Shown: in pieces, positions 37,040 to 46,488 of the stretch
How the letters are laid out: every line of letters begins with the position of its first letter
How positions within the stretch are numbered: the first letter of the stretch is position 1
NCBI GenBank assembly: GCA_019090455.1
Contig: JAHRWA010000104.1
Location: 62,001-126,000, forward strand
Reading direction: 5' to 3'
Length of the DNA stretch: 64,000 nucleotides
Source of the DNA: Pseudomonadales bacterium
GTDB lineage: Bacteria; Pseudomonadota; Gammaproteobacteria; Pseudomonadales; DC-out160
Notes under the pieces: generated by a model
Seen by the model: only the letters and a program-made list of their open reading frames with translations
Told to the model about the DNA's origin: nothing
The model's database searches: none
Program-made: the position numbers and the translations under genes

Positions 37040-39354
37040 TAGTGTGCTCCCGGTTTAAAAAATCGTAATCGATTGGCGTTGCTCACCACGGTGACTGAAG
37101 AGAATGCCATGGCTGCTCCGGCTATAACGGGGTTAAGTAGTAGTCCAGAGAGAGGGTAAAAAATACCGGCAGCGATGGGGATGCCTAGCACGTTGTAAAT
37201 GAACGCGGCAAACAGGTTTTGTTTGATGTTGTGCAATGTGGCTTTTGATATGGCAAGTGCATCGGCAATTCCATGTAGTGACCCCCGAATTAAAGTGATG
37301 TCTGCGCTTTCTATTGCGACGTCAGTGCCTGTCCCCATAGCAAAACCCACATCAGCCAAAGCAAGAGCGGGCGCATCGTTGATACCGTCGCCGGTCATGC
37401 CTACGATTTTCCCCTTGGACTGAAGAGCGGCTACTTTTTTTGCCTTGTCTTCCGGTAACACCTCAGCCACAAAATCGCTAATCCCTACTTTTTCGGCTAC
37501 GACTTTAGCTGTGTCACGATTGTCGCCGGTTAACATGATAGGGTGGATACCAATTGCTTTGAGTCTATTGATGGCAGTAATGGAGTCGGCTTTTATAGGG
37601 TCTGCCACTGCAATGATACCCAATGCGATGCCATCGGCCGCTAAGTAGATTGGTGTTTGCGCCTTTGCTGCCATCAATTGAGCTTTGGGAATGAGTAGTT
37701 CAATCTTAATGTTATTCTCACGCATTAATTTCTCATTGCCGAAAAAGCAGTGTTTGCCCTCTACGATGCCTGAAATGCCCAAGCCGGTTATTGATTGGAA
37801 GCGGTCAACTTTGGGTAAACTTATTGGATTCTGACTTGGCTTTAACTTTAATGCTGACTTCAGTCCTGACTCCAGCTCTGGTTTTGAAGTTGAGTCCCGA
37901 GACGCCGATTCGACTATCGCCTGTGCTAGCGGGTGTTCAGATCCCTGCTCCAGCGCGGCGGCGATTAACAAAAGAGATTTTCTTTCATCTTCGAAATTGA
38001 GTGCCGAGGGGTCTGTGGTATGCGTGAGTGTTTCAACAGCTGTGACTCTGGGTTTGCCTTCGGTAATCGTCCCCGTTTTATCCAAAATTAGAGTCGTTAT
38101 TTGGCTTGCGGTTTGTATGGCTTCGCCGTTGCGAATAAGGATGCCCGCTTCTGCTGCCTTGCCTATGCCGACAATGATTGACATGGGGGTGGCTAAACCT
38201 AAGGCGCAAGGGCAAGCGATGATAAGGACTGTGGTAGCGGAGACTAAAGCGAAAGCGATAGAGGGGCTAGGTCCGAAGTTGAGCCAAACTAACGCACTAA
38301 TGATTGCAAAAATGATGACGCAGGGTACGAATATTCCGGCGATAGTATCGGCTAACCTACCGATGGAGGGTTTGGAGTTTTGCGCATGCCGAACCAATTC
38401 AATAATCTGTGCTAATCGAGTCCCGTCACCGATTCGTGTTGCTTTAAAGAGGATGGAGCCGGTTTTATTGATGGTGCCAGCTATCACTTCATCGCCGATG
38501 CTTTTCTTTACGGGCATGGGCTCACCGCTAATCATGGCTTCGTCTATATTTGTTTGGCCATTAGTTACCACGCCGTCAACGGGGATTTTTTCTCCGGGCC
38601 GTACTCGAATGACATTATCGAGATTTACTTGATCAACGGGGATATCGGTTTCAATTTCGTTGAGAACCACGCGTGCAGTCTTCGGCTGTAAACCAATAAG
38701 TCTCTTAATAGCGGAGGATGTTTTACTGCGGGCGCGAGTCTCTAATGCTAGTCCCAGATTAATGAGTCCAATTATCATCGCCGTGGCTTCAAAATAAAGG
38801 TGCTGAGCAGCTTCTGGGAGGAGCCTCGGGAGACAGACAACGATCATAGAATAGATCCACGCGCTTCCCGTTCCCAAAGCGATTAAGGTGTCCATGTTTG
38901 CGTTACGATTGCAAAAGGATCGCCAGGCATTGATATAAAAATGGCGTCCAGCTAAGCGCATTACCAGCGCGGTTAATATTCCGATAATTAACCAAGCCAA
39001 ACGTTCATCGTTCGTGGTTATTTCCATCTTGCCGCCGAGCATACCGTAGAGCATTAGCGGAGCTCCCACCGATAGAGCAATAATCGATCGCCTGATGGAG
39101 TCCTTATAGTGAGTGAGGTCTACCATCTCACTTTCTTCCATGGCCTTTTTTTGATCGATAATTACGCGTCCGTTATAGCCCACAGCCTTAATAGCAAGAA
39201 TGACGTTTTCGGCGCTGGCAGACCCTTCTACTATCGCGGTCCGTTGAGCAAAATTGACGGTAGCATGGCTGACCCCTGGAACCTGGTTCATCGCAGCTTC
39301 AATTCTTTTGACGCAGCCAGCGCATGATATGCCTTCAAGGGCTAGATTGATCAT
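37039..39354 (-). CDS. copA: P1B-type copper-translocating ATPase (CopA/CcoI-like)
   Basis: 771 residues from ATG 39352-39354 (an in-frame ATG 18 bp upstream is possible). One N-terminal metal domain with GISCAGCVKRIE is followed by membrane helices and the TM copper motif ACPCALGLA. Phosphorylation motif DKTGT, TGDNRDTA and GDGINDAPAL are present. It would pump Cu(I) out of the cytosol or supply cuproenzymes; the sequence does not decide which. A low-complexity linker (about residues 500-525, ESGLKSALKLKPSQNP) within the nucleotide-binding domain looks like a tandem expansion. No CueR-type operator was found upstream. Confidence 0.9.
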   Translation of the reverse strand: MINLALEGISCAGCVKRIEAAMNQVPGVSHATVNFAQRTAIVEGSASAENVILAIKAVGYNGRVIIDQKKAMEESEMVDLTHYKDSIRRSIIALSVGAPLMLYGMLGGKMEITTNDERLAWLIIGILTALVMRLAGRHFYINAWRSFCNRNANMDTLIALGTGSAWIYSMIVVCLPRLLPEAAQHLYFEATAMIIGLINLGLALETRARSKTSSAIKRLIGLQPKTARVVLNEIETDIPVDQVNLDNVIRVRPGEKIPVDGVVTNGQTNIDEAMISGEPMPVKKSIGDEVIAGTINKTGSILFKATRIGDGTRLAQIIELVRHAQNSKPSIGRLADTIAGIFVPCVIIFAIISALVWLNFGPSPSIAFALVSATTVLIIACPCALGLATPMSIIVGIGKAAEAGILIRNGEAIQTASQITTLILDKTGTITEGKPRVTAVETLTHTTDPSALNFEDERKSLLLIAAALEQGSEHPLAQAIVESASRDSTSKPELESGLKSALKLKPSQNPISLPKVDRFQSITGLGISGIVEGKHCFFGNEKLMRENNIKIELLIPKAQLMAAKAQTPIYLAADGIALGIIAVADPIKADSITAINRLKAIGIHPIMLTGDNRDTAKVVAEKVGISDFVAEVLPEDKAKKVAALQSKGKIVGMTGDGINDAPALALADVGFAMGTGTDVAIESADITLIRGSLHGIADALAISKATLHNIKQNLFAAFIYNVLGIPIAAGIFYPLSGLLLNPVIAGAAMAFSSVTVVSNANRLRFFKPGAH

Positions 39355-39385
39355 GGTCCAGGATTCCCTCATGTGGAGATTTTTA

Positions 39386-39405
39386 ACTCACTGAGACGAG
39401 TGAGT
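39386..39405. other. 7-bp inverted repeat in the copper ATPase leader
   Basis: ACTCACT (39386-39392), spacer GAGACG, AGTGAGT (39399-39405): a perfect inverted repeat 31 bp upstream of the ATPase start. It could be an operator or an mRNA hairpin. The rest of the 240-bp gap to the GNAT gene holds degenerate repeats around TAGATT-N6-AATCTA. Confidence 0.5.
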
Positions 39406-39585
39406 GGTGAAAAGTGGGGTTGTTATAAGGTTGTTATTTAGGGGGCTATTGAAGACCCTGGAGGACGTTCAGGGTCAATAAGGTCAGGATCTAGGTTGAT
39501 AGAATTTAGATTTACTAGAATCTAGATCAAGGTTCTCGAAGTTTATAGGCGTTTAGGGTTGATAAGTTCTATGCAGTCAATAAGT

Positions 39586-40044
39586 TCAGCTTGATGCAAA
39601 GCTGGCTGAGAGTAGGGAATAGTACAGTTCGTTTTCAGCGGATTTGTCTGGATTCATTTGGATGTCGAGAGATTTAAGAAACGCTTGGGCGGCAGGGTTG
39701 CCGTTTTCTATTCGAATAAAAAGGGCATCGCATCCTTGAGAAAGTTCTAATCGCTTGATTTCATTTAGCAGCTTGCGTCCTATGCCTTGCTGGCGACTCA
39801 TATTTCGTACGCAAATCAAACGAATTTCTCTTTGCTTCTCTCCCGTTACGATGCTGGCAGCCAACCAGCGACCGTTAAATTGGGCGGCGTACAAAAACGT
39901 ATTGGGTAGGTCAAAATCATTACGGATAGTTGTGAGGGCTTGGTCGCCTAGACCTTTAAAGAGAGGCGCGTCGGCATAGATTCGTGTTAAATCGTCTTCT
40001 AGCTCGGCTGGGTAGGCATCAAAGCGATGCACTATTAAAGGCAT
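39586..40044 (-). CDS. GNAT-fold protein, PanZ/PanM-like
   Basis: 152 residues from ATG 40042-40044, chosen because AAGGAAG precedes it; the longer frame has no such site. The GNAT core is visible: FLYAAQFNGRWLAASIV, IRLICVRNMSRQQGIGRKLLNEI (acetyl-CoA loop RQQGIG) and ALFIRIENGNPAAQAFLKSL. The segment order resembles E. coli PanZ, the acetyl-CoA sensor that promotes PanD maturation and inhibits it. The similarity is by eye, so a generic N-acetyltransferase is equally possible. It precedes the ATPase on the minus strand. Confidence 0.65.
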   Translation of the reverse strand: MPLIVHRFDAYPAELEDDLTRIYADAPLFKGLGDQALTTIRNDFDLPNTFLYAAQFNGRWLAASIVTGEKQREIRLICVRNMSRQQGIGRKLLNEIKRLELSQGCDALFIRIENGNPAAQAFLKSLDIQMNPDKSAENELYYSLLSASFASS

Positions 40045-40265
40045 ATTCGGGACTTCCTTGCCGATTGTTTTATTATTGATTTCGCAAGATTGTGACGTTA
40101 TCACAGCTCATGGTTTCTTGGTATAAGTTTCTGAGAAGTCAGCGTTTTATTGGGTGATGGGCTACGCTCTAGTGGTAACGTGAGCATGCCCTAATCTTAC
40201 ACACAACAGTGAAGATAATAGCGATTTCATTTTTCAATCGGGTGGTTTGTCGGGAGGTCTGCGCT

Positions 40266-40271
40266 TATAAT
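40266..40271 (+). promoter_or_regulatory. probable -10 element of the hisBHAF operon
   Basis: TATAAT, 62 bp before the hisB ATG, at the edge of a G-rich segment. The -35 region at the right distance matches poorly, so only the -10 is proposed. No His-leader peptide or attenuator hairpin is seen in the leader. Confidence 0.4.
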
Positions 40272-40332
40272 GCACGGCTTTGTAGCGGGTTGATAATTCT
40301 TTTTGAGTTTAAAGCCCCCAGAGGAGAGAGAT

Positions 40333-40926
40333 ATGGCCAATCGGCAGGCGAAAGTGGAACGTAATACCTTAGAGACGCAAATTACGGTATCTGTCAATTT
40401 GGATGGCAGTGGCCAGGTGAGATTGAATACCGGTGTCCCTTTTTTAGAACATATGCTTGATCAGATTGCTAGGCATGGTTTAGTGGATCTGGATATTGTT
40501 GCCAAGGGCGATTTGCACATCGATGCGCATCATACTGTTGAAGATATAGGTATCACTATCGGGCAGGCATTAGCGAAAGCCTGGGGAGATAAGAAGGGGC
40601 TGCGACGTTATGGTCATTCGTATGTTCCTTTGGATGAGGCCTTGTCGCGGGTTGTCTTGGATTTGTCGGGTCGCCCTGGTTTGACGATGAATTGCCAATT
40701 TTGCAGTGGCTCTATCGGCGGGTTTGATACACAATTATTTTTTGAATTTTTCCAAGGCTTGGTAAACCACAGCTTGATGACGCTTCATATCGACAATCTA
40801 TCCGGCAAGAATTCTCACCATCAAGCAGAAACTATTTTTAAAGCCTTCGGTCGCGCGTTGCGTATGGCTGTTGAAGTGGACGATCGTATGGGTGATGCAA
40901 TGCCCTCCACCAAAGGTTGCTTATAG
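40333..40926 (+). CDS. hisB: imidazoleglycerol-phosphate dehydratase HisB (monofunctional)
   Basis: 197 residues, the pseudomonad length. It is the dehydratase domain only, without the N-terminal phosphatase fused in E. coli HisB. Metal-binding motifs HHTVEDIGI and [12 protein letters not shown] are present, along with [16 protein letters not shown]. The ATG at 40333 follows AGGAGAGA, and the TTG at 40303 is not needed. First of hisB-hisH-hisA-hisF on the plus strand. The phosphatase step must be done elsewhere. Confidence 0.96.
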   Translation: MANRQAKVERNTLETQITVSVNLDGSGQVRLNTGVPFLEHMLDQIARHGLVDLDIVAKGDLHIDAHHTVEDIGITIGQALAKAWGDKKGLRRYGHSYVPLDEALSRVVLDLSGRPGLTMNCQFCSGSIGGFDTQLFFEFFQGLVNHSLMTLHIDNLSGKNSHHQAETIFKAFGRALRMAVEVDDRMGDAMPSTKGCL

Positions 40927-40956
40927 GTACTTTTAGATAGGGTTGAGAGTAGCTTT

Positions 40957-41025
40957 TAGTTAAAAATTTGTAGTAAAAAATTCTAGTTAAGGATTTGTAG
41001 TTAAGGATTTTCAGTAAAGACTTAA
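40957..41025. repeat. 14-bp tandem array between hisB and hisH
   Basis: Five degenerate units: TAGTTAAAAATTTG (40957-40970), TAGTAAAAAATTC (40971-40983), TAGTTAAGGATTTG (40984-40997), TAGTTAAGGATTTT (40998-41011) and CAGTAAAGACTTAA (41012-41025). It fills about half of the 149-bp gap inside the his operon and carries a stop codon in most units. Confidence 0.9.
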
Positions 41026-41075
41026 CTTGCAGTTCGGTGTATTTAAATTAATTTTCTAGCGAATAAAATCAAGTG

Positions 41076-41720
41076 ATGAAATCAGTAGCGGTAATCGATT
41101 ACGGAATGGGGAATTTGCATTCTGCTTCGAAAGCGTTGGCCTTTGCCGACAACAATATTAAAGTGAATGTAACGGCTAAAGCAGAAGAGATCCTGGCTGC
41201 TGATCATGTGGTGTTTCCCGGTGTTGGAGCGATACGAGATTGTGTCGGTGAGATTCGACGTTTGGGCTTGGGTGAGGTAGTAAAGGAGGCGGCTCAAACC
41301 AAACCATTTTTGGCGATCTGTGTGGGTATGCAATGCTTGATGACTCATAGTGAAGAGAATAATGGCGTCGATTGTCTTGATGTGTATCCGGGCGAAGTGA
41401 AATATTTTGGTGATGACCTGAAAAGTAGTGATGGGAGTAAATTGAAGGTTCCTCATATGGGGTGGAATCAAGTTTCTCAAACACTCTCGCACCCTTTATG
41501 GAAGGGTATCGAAGAAGGCGCACGTTTTTATTTTGTGCACAGCTATTATGTTGAGCCAAAGGATGCCTCACTGGTTGCGGGAGAAAGTGAATACCCTTTA
41601 CCTTTTGCCTCAGCTTTGGCAAAAGACAATCAATTTTCCGTTCAATTTCATCCAGAAAAGAGTCAAAAATCAGGTTTAGCTTTGCTAAAGAATTTTGTCA
41701 ATTGGGATGGACAGTCCTAG
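41076..41720 (+). CDS. hisH: imidazole glycerol phosphate synthase subunit HisH
   Basis: Glutaminase subunit that feeds ammonia to HisF. 214 residues. Catalytic C82 (FLAICVGMQ), the FHPEKSQ segment with His and Glu of the triad and the N-terminal VAVIDYGMGNLHS are present. The start is the ATG at 41076; a GTG one codon upstream is also in frame. There is little Shine-Dalgarno, and the gap to hisB is long for a his operon because of the tandem array. Confidence 0.96.
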   Translation: MKSVAVIDYGMGNLHSASKALAFADNNIKVNVTAKAEEILAADHVVFPGVGAIRDCVGEIRRLGLGEVVKEAAQTKPFLAICVGMQCLMTHSEENNGVDCLDVYPGEVKYFGDDLKSSDGSKLKVPHMGWNQVSQTLSHPLWKGIEEGARFYFVHSYYVEPKDASLVAGESEYPLPFASALAKDNQFSVQFHPEKSQKSGLALLKNFVNWDGQS

Positions 41721-41795
41721 TGTGTGAATATGTCGTTAACGCTTCGTATTTGATAATCCCCTGTATTCTCTTTAATTAAATAAAAAGGTTCTAAC

Positions 41796-42530
41796 ATGCT
41801 AATCATTCCCGCTATCGATTTAAAGGATGGAAAGTGCGTTCGTTTACGTCAAGGTCGCATGGAAGATTCAACTGTGTTTTCTGATGATCCGGTTGCCATG
41901 GCGGCACACTGGGTAGCAGAAGGGGCTAGACGATTACACTTAGTTGATTTGAATGGTGCCTTTGAAGGTAAGCCGATGAATGGCGCGATTGTTAAATCTA
42001 TTGCAGAGGCGCATCCGGATTTACCTATTCAAATTGGTGGTGGCATTCGTGATTTAGACACTATTGCTGCCTATATCGATGCGGGTGTGTCGTATGTCAT
42101 CATTGGTACCAAAGCCGTGAAAGATCCGCGATTTGTTAAGCAAGCGAGTGATGCTTTTCCTGGGCATATTATTGTGGGCTTGGATGCAAAAGACGGTTGG
42201 GTCGCTACGGATGGCTGGGCTGAAGTGTCAAATGTGCAGGTGATAGATATGGCAAAGCAGTTTGAAGCAGCCGGAGTAGAGTCCATTGTTTATACCGATA
42301 TTAGTAGGGACGGTATGATGCAAGGCGTCAACGTGGAAGCCACTGTTGCATTGGCTGAGTCGGTGAATATTCCTATTATTGCGTCAGGTGGCATTACGAA
42401 TATTGACGATGTGAAGGCATTGTGTGAAAGCGGTTGCAAGAGTATTTCCGGTGCGATCACGGGTCGAGCTATTTATGAAGGAACGTTGGAAGTTAAAGCA
42501 GCGCAAGTGTTATCTGATAGTTATCGGTAG
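41796..42530 (+). CDS. hisA: ProFAR isomerase HisA
   Basis: 244-residue TIM barrel, 5'-ProFAR isomerase of histidine synthesis. [15 protein letters not shown] contains the catalytic Asp; [17 protein letters not shown] and the C-terminal [12 protein letters not shown] (second Asp) and ASGGI phosphate loops are present. It lies between hisH and hisF with short gaps. Confidence 0.97.
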   Translation: MLIIPAIDLKDGKCVRLRQGRMEDSTVFSDDPVAMAAHWVAEGARRLHLVDLNGAFEGKPMNGAIVKSIAEAHPDLPIQIGGGIRDLDTIAAYIDAGVSYVIIGTKAVKDPRFVKQASDAFPGHIIVGLDAKDGWVATDGWAEVSNVQVIDMAKQFEAAGVESIVYTDISRDGMMQGVNVEATVALAESVNIPIIASGGITNIDDVKALCESGCKSISGAITGRAIYEGTLEVKAAQVLSDSYR

Positions 42531-42570
42531 GTAACGACCCTAATGGTGTAGAAAAAAGGTTTCAAGAGTC

Positions 42571-43344
42571 ATGGGTTTAGCAAAAAGAATTATTCCTTGT
42601 TTAGATGTCGATAAAGGCCGAGTTGTAAAAGGTGTACAGTTTGTCGATATTCGCGATGCGGGTGATCCAGTAGAAGTGGCAAAGCGTTATGATGAGCAAG
42701 GGGCTGATGAAATCACCTTCCTTGATATTACCGCCAGTCATGAAGGGCGCGATACCACAGTCAAGACAGTTGAAAGGATTGCGAGCCAAGTGTTTATCCC
42801 TTTGACGGTGGGTGGGGGTATTCGCAAGGTTGAAGACATTAGGGCTATGTTGAATGCAGGTGCCGATAAGGTGGGTATTAATACAGCCGCCGTATTTGAG
42901 CCTGAATTTGTAAAAGAGGCCGCAGAACGGTTTGGGTCTCAATGTATTGTTGTGGCGATCGATGCAAAGAAAGTGAGCCAGCCAGGAGAGGCGAATCGTT
43001 GGGAAATTTTTACTCATGGCGGCAGAAAACCCACAGGAATTGATGCCGTCGAATGGGCAATAAAAATGGCCGCTTACGGTGCGGGCGAATTGCTACTAAC
43101 GAGTATGGATCAGGACGGCATGAAAAATGGTTTTGATTTAGGCGTCACTCGGGCGATTAGTGATGCGGTAAACATCCCGATAATTGCCTCAGGCGGTGTC
43201 GGTAATTTGCAGCATTTGGCTGACGGTGTTACCAAAGGAAAGGCAGATGCTGTGTTAGCGGCGAGTATTTTTCACTTTGGAGAGTATTCAGTACAAGAAG
43301 CGAAGGAGTTTATGTCAGATCAAGGTATTGAAATGCGGCTATAG
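42571..43344 (+). CDS. hisF: imidazole glycerol phosphate synthase subunit HisF
   Basis: 257-residue TIM barrel, the cyclase half of the HisH-HisF complex. It yields imidazole glycerol phosphate and AICAR. D11 in [27 protein letters not shown] and [12 protein letters not shown] are the family motifs. It is the last gene of the operon, with a strong terminator 31 bp beyond the stop. Confidence 0.97.
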   Translation: MGLAKRIIPCLDVDKGRVVKGVQFVDIRDAGDPVEVAKRYDEQGADEITFLDITASHEGRDTTVKTVERIASQVFIPLTVGGGIRKVEDIRAMLNAGADKVGINTAAVFEPEFVKEAAERFGSQCIVVAIDAKKVSQPGEANRWEIFTHGGRKPTGIDAVEWAIKMAAYGAGELLLTSMDQDGMKNGFDLGVTRAISDAVNIPIIASGGVGNLQHLADGVTKGKADAVLAASIFHFGEYSVQEAKEFMSDQGIEMRL

Positions 43345-43374
43345 GGTATAACGATTTAGATTGAACGCGAGAAT

Positions 43375-43407
43375 AAAAAAAGCCAGATTTTATATCTGGC
43401 TTTTTTT
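43375..43407. terminator. bidirectional rho-independent terminator after hisF
   Basis: AGCCAGA (43381-43387) pairs with TCTGGCT (43395-43401) around a 7-nt loop, with an A-run before and a T-run after. It serves both hisF and the convergent PuuD-like gene. Confidence 0.93.
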
Positions 43408-43436
43408 ATGACTCAATATTATCGCTACGATTTAGA

Positions 43437-44072
43437 TTAAATCAGCGAAAGGACATACATAACGGCTGTTAATCCCAAGCTAGCATGAATAACACCTTTG
43501 ACTGTGGCGATAGGACCAAGCTTTCCAAAAAGCCCATTGGCTTCCACAGCAATAATTAAGGCGATAATCGCAATAAATCCCATGCCTACATTACCGGCTA
43601 ATGGTGCAGCGGAGGTTCCACCTAAGTGTGTTGACGCTCCCATGAAGAATAACATCGGGCCAGATAATAGTGTGTTAGTTCTGGATGCTAGCAATGCCTT
43701 AGGTCCTGCTACGCCGGCATCGCCTTCTACTATTCCACATACAATTTTCTGAGCAGGCCAAATAATAATCCAAACGTTAAGGAACATGAATGTTCCCATT
43801 AACATGCCGCCATATATATAGGGGTTGGCTCGGTCTAGCATGTGGCCAAATAGTGCTATACCCGTAATGAAAGTACCTGCTGCACCCCAACGGAACCACC
43901 ATAATGCACGTGGCGCTAGCTTCTTAACAGCATCGCTCTTGGCGCTGGGCTCAGCTTCTTTGAAATATTCACCTTGAACAAAGTTAAAGTAATAAAGCAT
44001 GCCTATCCAAGTGATACCGAATAGAAAGTGCCCCCAACGAAATAAGAATTCAATAAGTGATGATATTTCCAT
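43437..44072 (-). CDS. PuuD-like (urate hydroxylase family) membrane protein, membrane domain only
   Basis: 211 residues with about six hydrophobic helices. RWGHFLFGITWIGMLYYFNF at the N-terminus, RALWWFRWGAAGTFITGIALFGHML and the TMP-rich LLSGPMLFFMGA segment match the membrane domain (DUF989) of PuuD-type urate hydroxylases. The C-terminal cytochrome c domain of full PuuD is missing, and no purine-catabolism gene is nearby, so I do not call it a urate enzyme. Conserved His in the helices suggest a redox or haem role. AAGGG precedes the ATG. It is the last gene of a minus-strand run starting with rubrerythrin. Confidence 0.7.
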   Translation of the reverse strand: MEISSLIEFLFRWGHFLFGITWIGMLYYFNFVQGEYFKEAEPSAKSDAVKKLAPRALWWFRWGAAGTFITGIALFGHMLDRANPYIYGGMLMGTFMFLNVWIIIWPAQKIVCGIVEGDAGVAGPKALLASRTNTLLSGPMLFFMGASTHLGGTSAAPLAGNVGMGFIAIIALIIAVEANGLFGKLGPIATVKGVIHASLGLTAVMYVLSLI

Positions 44073-44289
44073 AGTGCTTTGCCCTTGTTATGTGCCTGAG
44101 TGGTTGAAATGGTAAAACGGTTAATTGGTGTCGTCGCCGAAATAGTAAAGTTGTTGCGTAATTTTGTGCGCATACAATATCATTTAATTGACTGAAATCA
44201 AAATGTGACGATACCGAAAGTGCTGTTCGTCAGAGTGAATCCAGCGTTTACAAATATACCCGCAGCTAATTGAAGGATATAAGCGCGAA

Positions 44290-44877
44290 TTAAGACTTCA
44301 AATCCTTAGCCAAAGTGTCCCTCACTTGTTGGTTTAGGGCATAGGGCGTCACTTGATAATGAGGATGATCGAGTCCAATTTTAATATCACTTCCGTTTAA
44401 GATGGCGGATTTTACAGCGTCAGGAAATTCAAACCTAAGGAAATGCACCGCAGAGGTTTTGTGGTCATTTTCTCTTTCTAGGTCCTCGTCTGCAAAGGGG
44501 TAGACGGGGTCGAAATCCTCAACGTTAATCGCTATTTTTGTTTCAATTCCGATGAGCTGTTCTAGCGCTCTTTGGCGTTCTTCCGGGTCATCATATTCGA
44601 TCATAAAAGTGGCTTTTAGATTGGAGCCGGTTGGAATTAAAGGATTGTAGGCATCTAGTTCCTCTTGGATTCCTTTTGCTTCAAATATTTTTTCAATTCT
44701 TAGCATTTCTTGAATTTGGTATTGAATGGTGAGCTGATCTTCGAAATACAAGCGACAATGTTCACCAATCGAAACGCGCCTATTCTTCTTGTGTGCCATG
44801 ACTTTCCGGCGGAAATCATTTCTTTTATCGGAATAACTTTCTAAGGACCATAAATCTTGGCGAGTTAATTGTGGCAT
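44290..44877 (-). CDS. DUF3501 family protein
   Basis: 195 residues, acidic and helical, no signal peptide. The N-terminus LTRQDLWSLESYSDKRNDFRRKVMAHKKNRRVSIG (in parts) and the middle LRIEKIFEAKGIQEEL are what I associate with DUF3501. These occur with a CCG-domain Fe-S protein and rubrerythrin in other proteobacteria. I start at the internal ATG 44875-44877 with AGGTG before it; the longer frame would overlap the Fe-S gene. Function unknown. It lies 49 bp behind the Fe-S gene. Confidence 0.75.
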   Translation of the reverse strand: MPQLTRQDLWSLESYSDKRNDFRRKVMAHKKNRRVSIGEHCRLYFEDQLTIQYQIQEMLRIEKIFEAKGIQEELDAYNPLIPTGSNLKATFMIEYDDPEERQRALEQLIGIETKIAINVEDFDPVYPFADEDLERENDHKTSAVHFLRFEFPDAVKSAILNGSDIKIGLDHPHYQVTPYALNQQVRDTLAKDLKS

Positions 44878-44926
44878 GGTTGCACCTGTACTGGATTCGA
44901 GTGTGTTGTGTAATAGGGTGTTAAAT

Positions 44927-46291
44927 TTATAGGCCGTAAGCAATTCGCAATAGCGTCATAGGATGCTCTGGTTTGTTCGTATTGTCGGCTAAGCTTGCCA
45001 AGTGATTTGCAGCCATGGGGCAATCACTGGCAAAGTAATCTGAACTTATCTTATTCATTTTCTTAACGACGGGTTTGGCGATTTTAACGGCCAAGTCGTA
45101 AGTTTCTTTCTTTACCGCATAGGTCCCGTCATGTCCGGAGCAGCGCTCATGCGCATGAATGGTCGTGTCAGGTATGAGGCTAAGAACATCTCTTGTTTTT
45201 AAGCCGATTTTTTGGACTCGTAAATGACAGGCCACGTGATAACTGACATCGCCTAGCGGTTGTTTAAAGGTAGTGTTGAACGCTTCTTTTTTATGGCGAA
45301 GAAATAAATATTCAAACGGGTCAAAGAAAGCTCTTTTTACCTTTTGTACTTGCTCATCATCCGGAAAAAGAAGTGGCAACTCTTGTTTGTACATAAGTAC
45401 GCAAGAGGGGATGGGGGCGGTTAGGTCGTAACCTTGATCAACCAACGCGGCGAGCACAGGAATGTTAGCATTCTTGAGTTTTTCTACGGCTTCCAAATCA
45501 CCCAGCTCTAGTTTCGGCATGCCGCAACATTGTTCTTTGGGTACGAGGTCTATTTGAATATTGTTATGCGCAAACACCTTAAAAAAATCTTCGCCAATCT
45601 CTGGGCTATTATAATTTCCGTAACAGGTGGCATAGAGAGCTAGCTTGCCCGTGGTGCCATTGATCGCTGTGGTGTTTTTATTTTGTTGGTTCGTTGTCGC
45701 GTCTTGTGTTTTAACAAACTTGGCCACTTGTTTGCGGAGAGTTTGATTGTGGTATTTGGGTACTGGGGCTTTATGATGAATTCCGGCTACTTTTTCCAAA
45801 GATTCTCGAAAAGCTTTATTTTGATTTAACGTGTTAACCGTTACATCGACCATGGGGATACTGACCAACTTGGATACTGCAGTAGTGCTAGATAACACCT
45901 TATCCCTTAATGAGGCGCCTTCTTTTTTAAACTTGCTAGCTTTAGCGCGTAGCATTAGGTGTGGAAAATCAATATTCCATTCATGGGGTGGTACATACGG
46001 GCATTTGCTCATGTAGCACATGTCGCACAAATAACATTGATCAACGACTTTGGAATAATCGTTTTTATCAATACCGTCCACTTCCAGGGTTTCTGATTCG
46101 TCTACTAGATCGAAGAGTGTAGGGAACGATTGGCATAAGCTCACACAGCGGCGGCAACCATGACAAATATCAAAGACGCGTTCCAGTTCTTGATTCAGGG
46201 CATCTTGGTCATAGAATTCTTCAGACTTCCAATCTACGGGGTGTCGGGTGGGAGCCTCTAAACTGCCTTCCCTAGTCGTGTCTTTGCCCAT
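44927..46291 (-). CDS. Fe-S oxidoreductase, heterodisulfide-reductase/GlpC-like
   Basis: 454 residues. Two [4Fe-4S]-type clusters near the N-terminus: C43, C46, C49 and C53 (CHGCRRCVSLC), then C86, C89, C92 and C97 (CYLCDMCYMSKCP). Two C-terminal CCG-like domains follow, one with intact CCG (KEQCCGMP) and one with CSG in place of CCG (HERCSGHDG). This is the layout of HdrD/GlpC/LldE-type electron-transfer subunits. No flavin domain is present, so it must work with a partner. The adjacent rubrerythrin and DUF3501 form the conserved trio I recall; the physiological partner is unknown. Confidence 0.82.
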   Translation of the reverse strand: MGKDTTREGSLEAPTRHPVDWKSEEFYDQDALNQELERVFDICHGCRRCVSLCQSFPTLFDLVDESETLEVDGIDKNDYSKVVDQCYLCDMCYMSKCPYVPPHEWNIDFPHLMLRAKASKFKKEGASLRDKVLSSTTAVSKLVSIPMVDVTVNTLNQNKAFRESLEKVAGIHHKAPVPKYHNQTLRKQVAKFVKTQDATTNQQNKNTTAINGTTGKLALYATCYGNYNSPEIGEDFFKVFAHNNIQIDLVPKEQCCGMPKLELGDLEAVEKLKNANIPVLAALVDQGYDLTAPIPSCVLMYKQELPLLFPDDEQVQKVKRAFFDPFEYLFLRHKKEAFNTTFKQPLGDVSYHVACHLRVQKIGLKTRDVLSLIPDTTIHAHERCSGHDGTYAVKKETYDLAVKIAKPVVKKMNKISSDYFASDCPMAANHLASLADNTNKPEHPMTLLRIAYGL

Positions 46292-46431
46292 AGGAGAATA
46301 GTCCTTGTTGAGTTGGTGTTGTTGACGTAGGTTTTTGCCTAAGTTGTTAGCTAGATTACTAACTAGGTTATTGGTCGTATTATTATGCTAGTGAAAATAC
46401 TTCTGCCTAGATTTCATCGATGGGTGAGAAC

Positions 46432-46465
46432 AAGAAAGCCTCCGAATACAACAGGAGGCTTTCTT
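46432..46465. terminator. terminator-like hairpin after rubrerythrin
   Basis: AAGAAAGCCTCC (46432-46443) pairs perfectly with GGAGGCTTTCTT (46454-46465) around a 10-nt loop. It lies just beyond the rubrerythrin stop and ahead of the Fe-S gene, so it may partly separate rubrerythrin from the genes behind it. Confidence 0.85.
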
Positions 46466-46488
46466 ATATCTTGACTGTGTTTGTCGTT

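Noticed and set aside
39373-39585. CueR-type copper operator upstream of the ATPase
   Set aside because: I searched by eye for the ACCTTCC-N-GGAAGGT type of inverted repeat and did not find it.
34331-41025. CRISPR array as an explanation of the tandem repeats
   Set aside because: Units are contiguous and degenerate, without unique spacers, and no cas gene is in the window.
43437-44072. Functional urate hydroxylase
   Set aside because: The cytochrome c domain is missing and no purine-catabolism genes are nearby; only the membrane-domain family call is kept.
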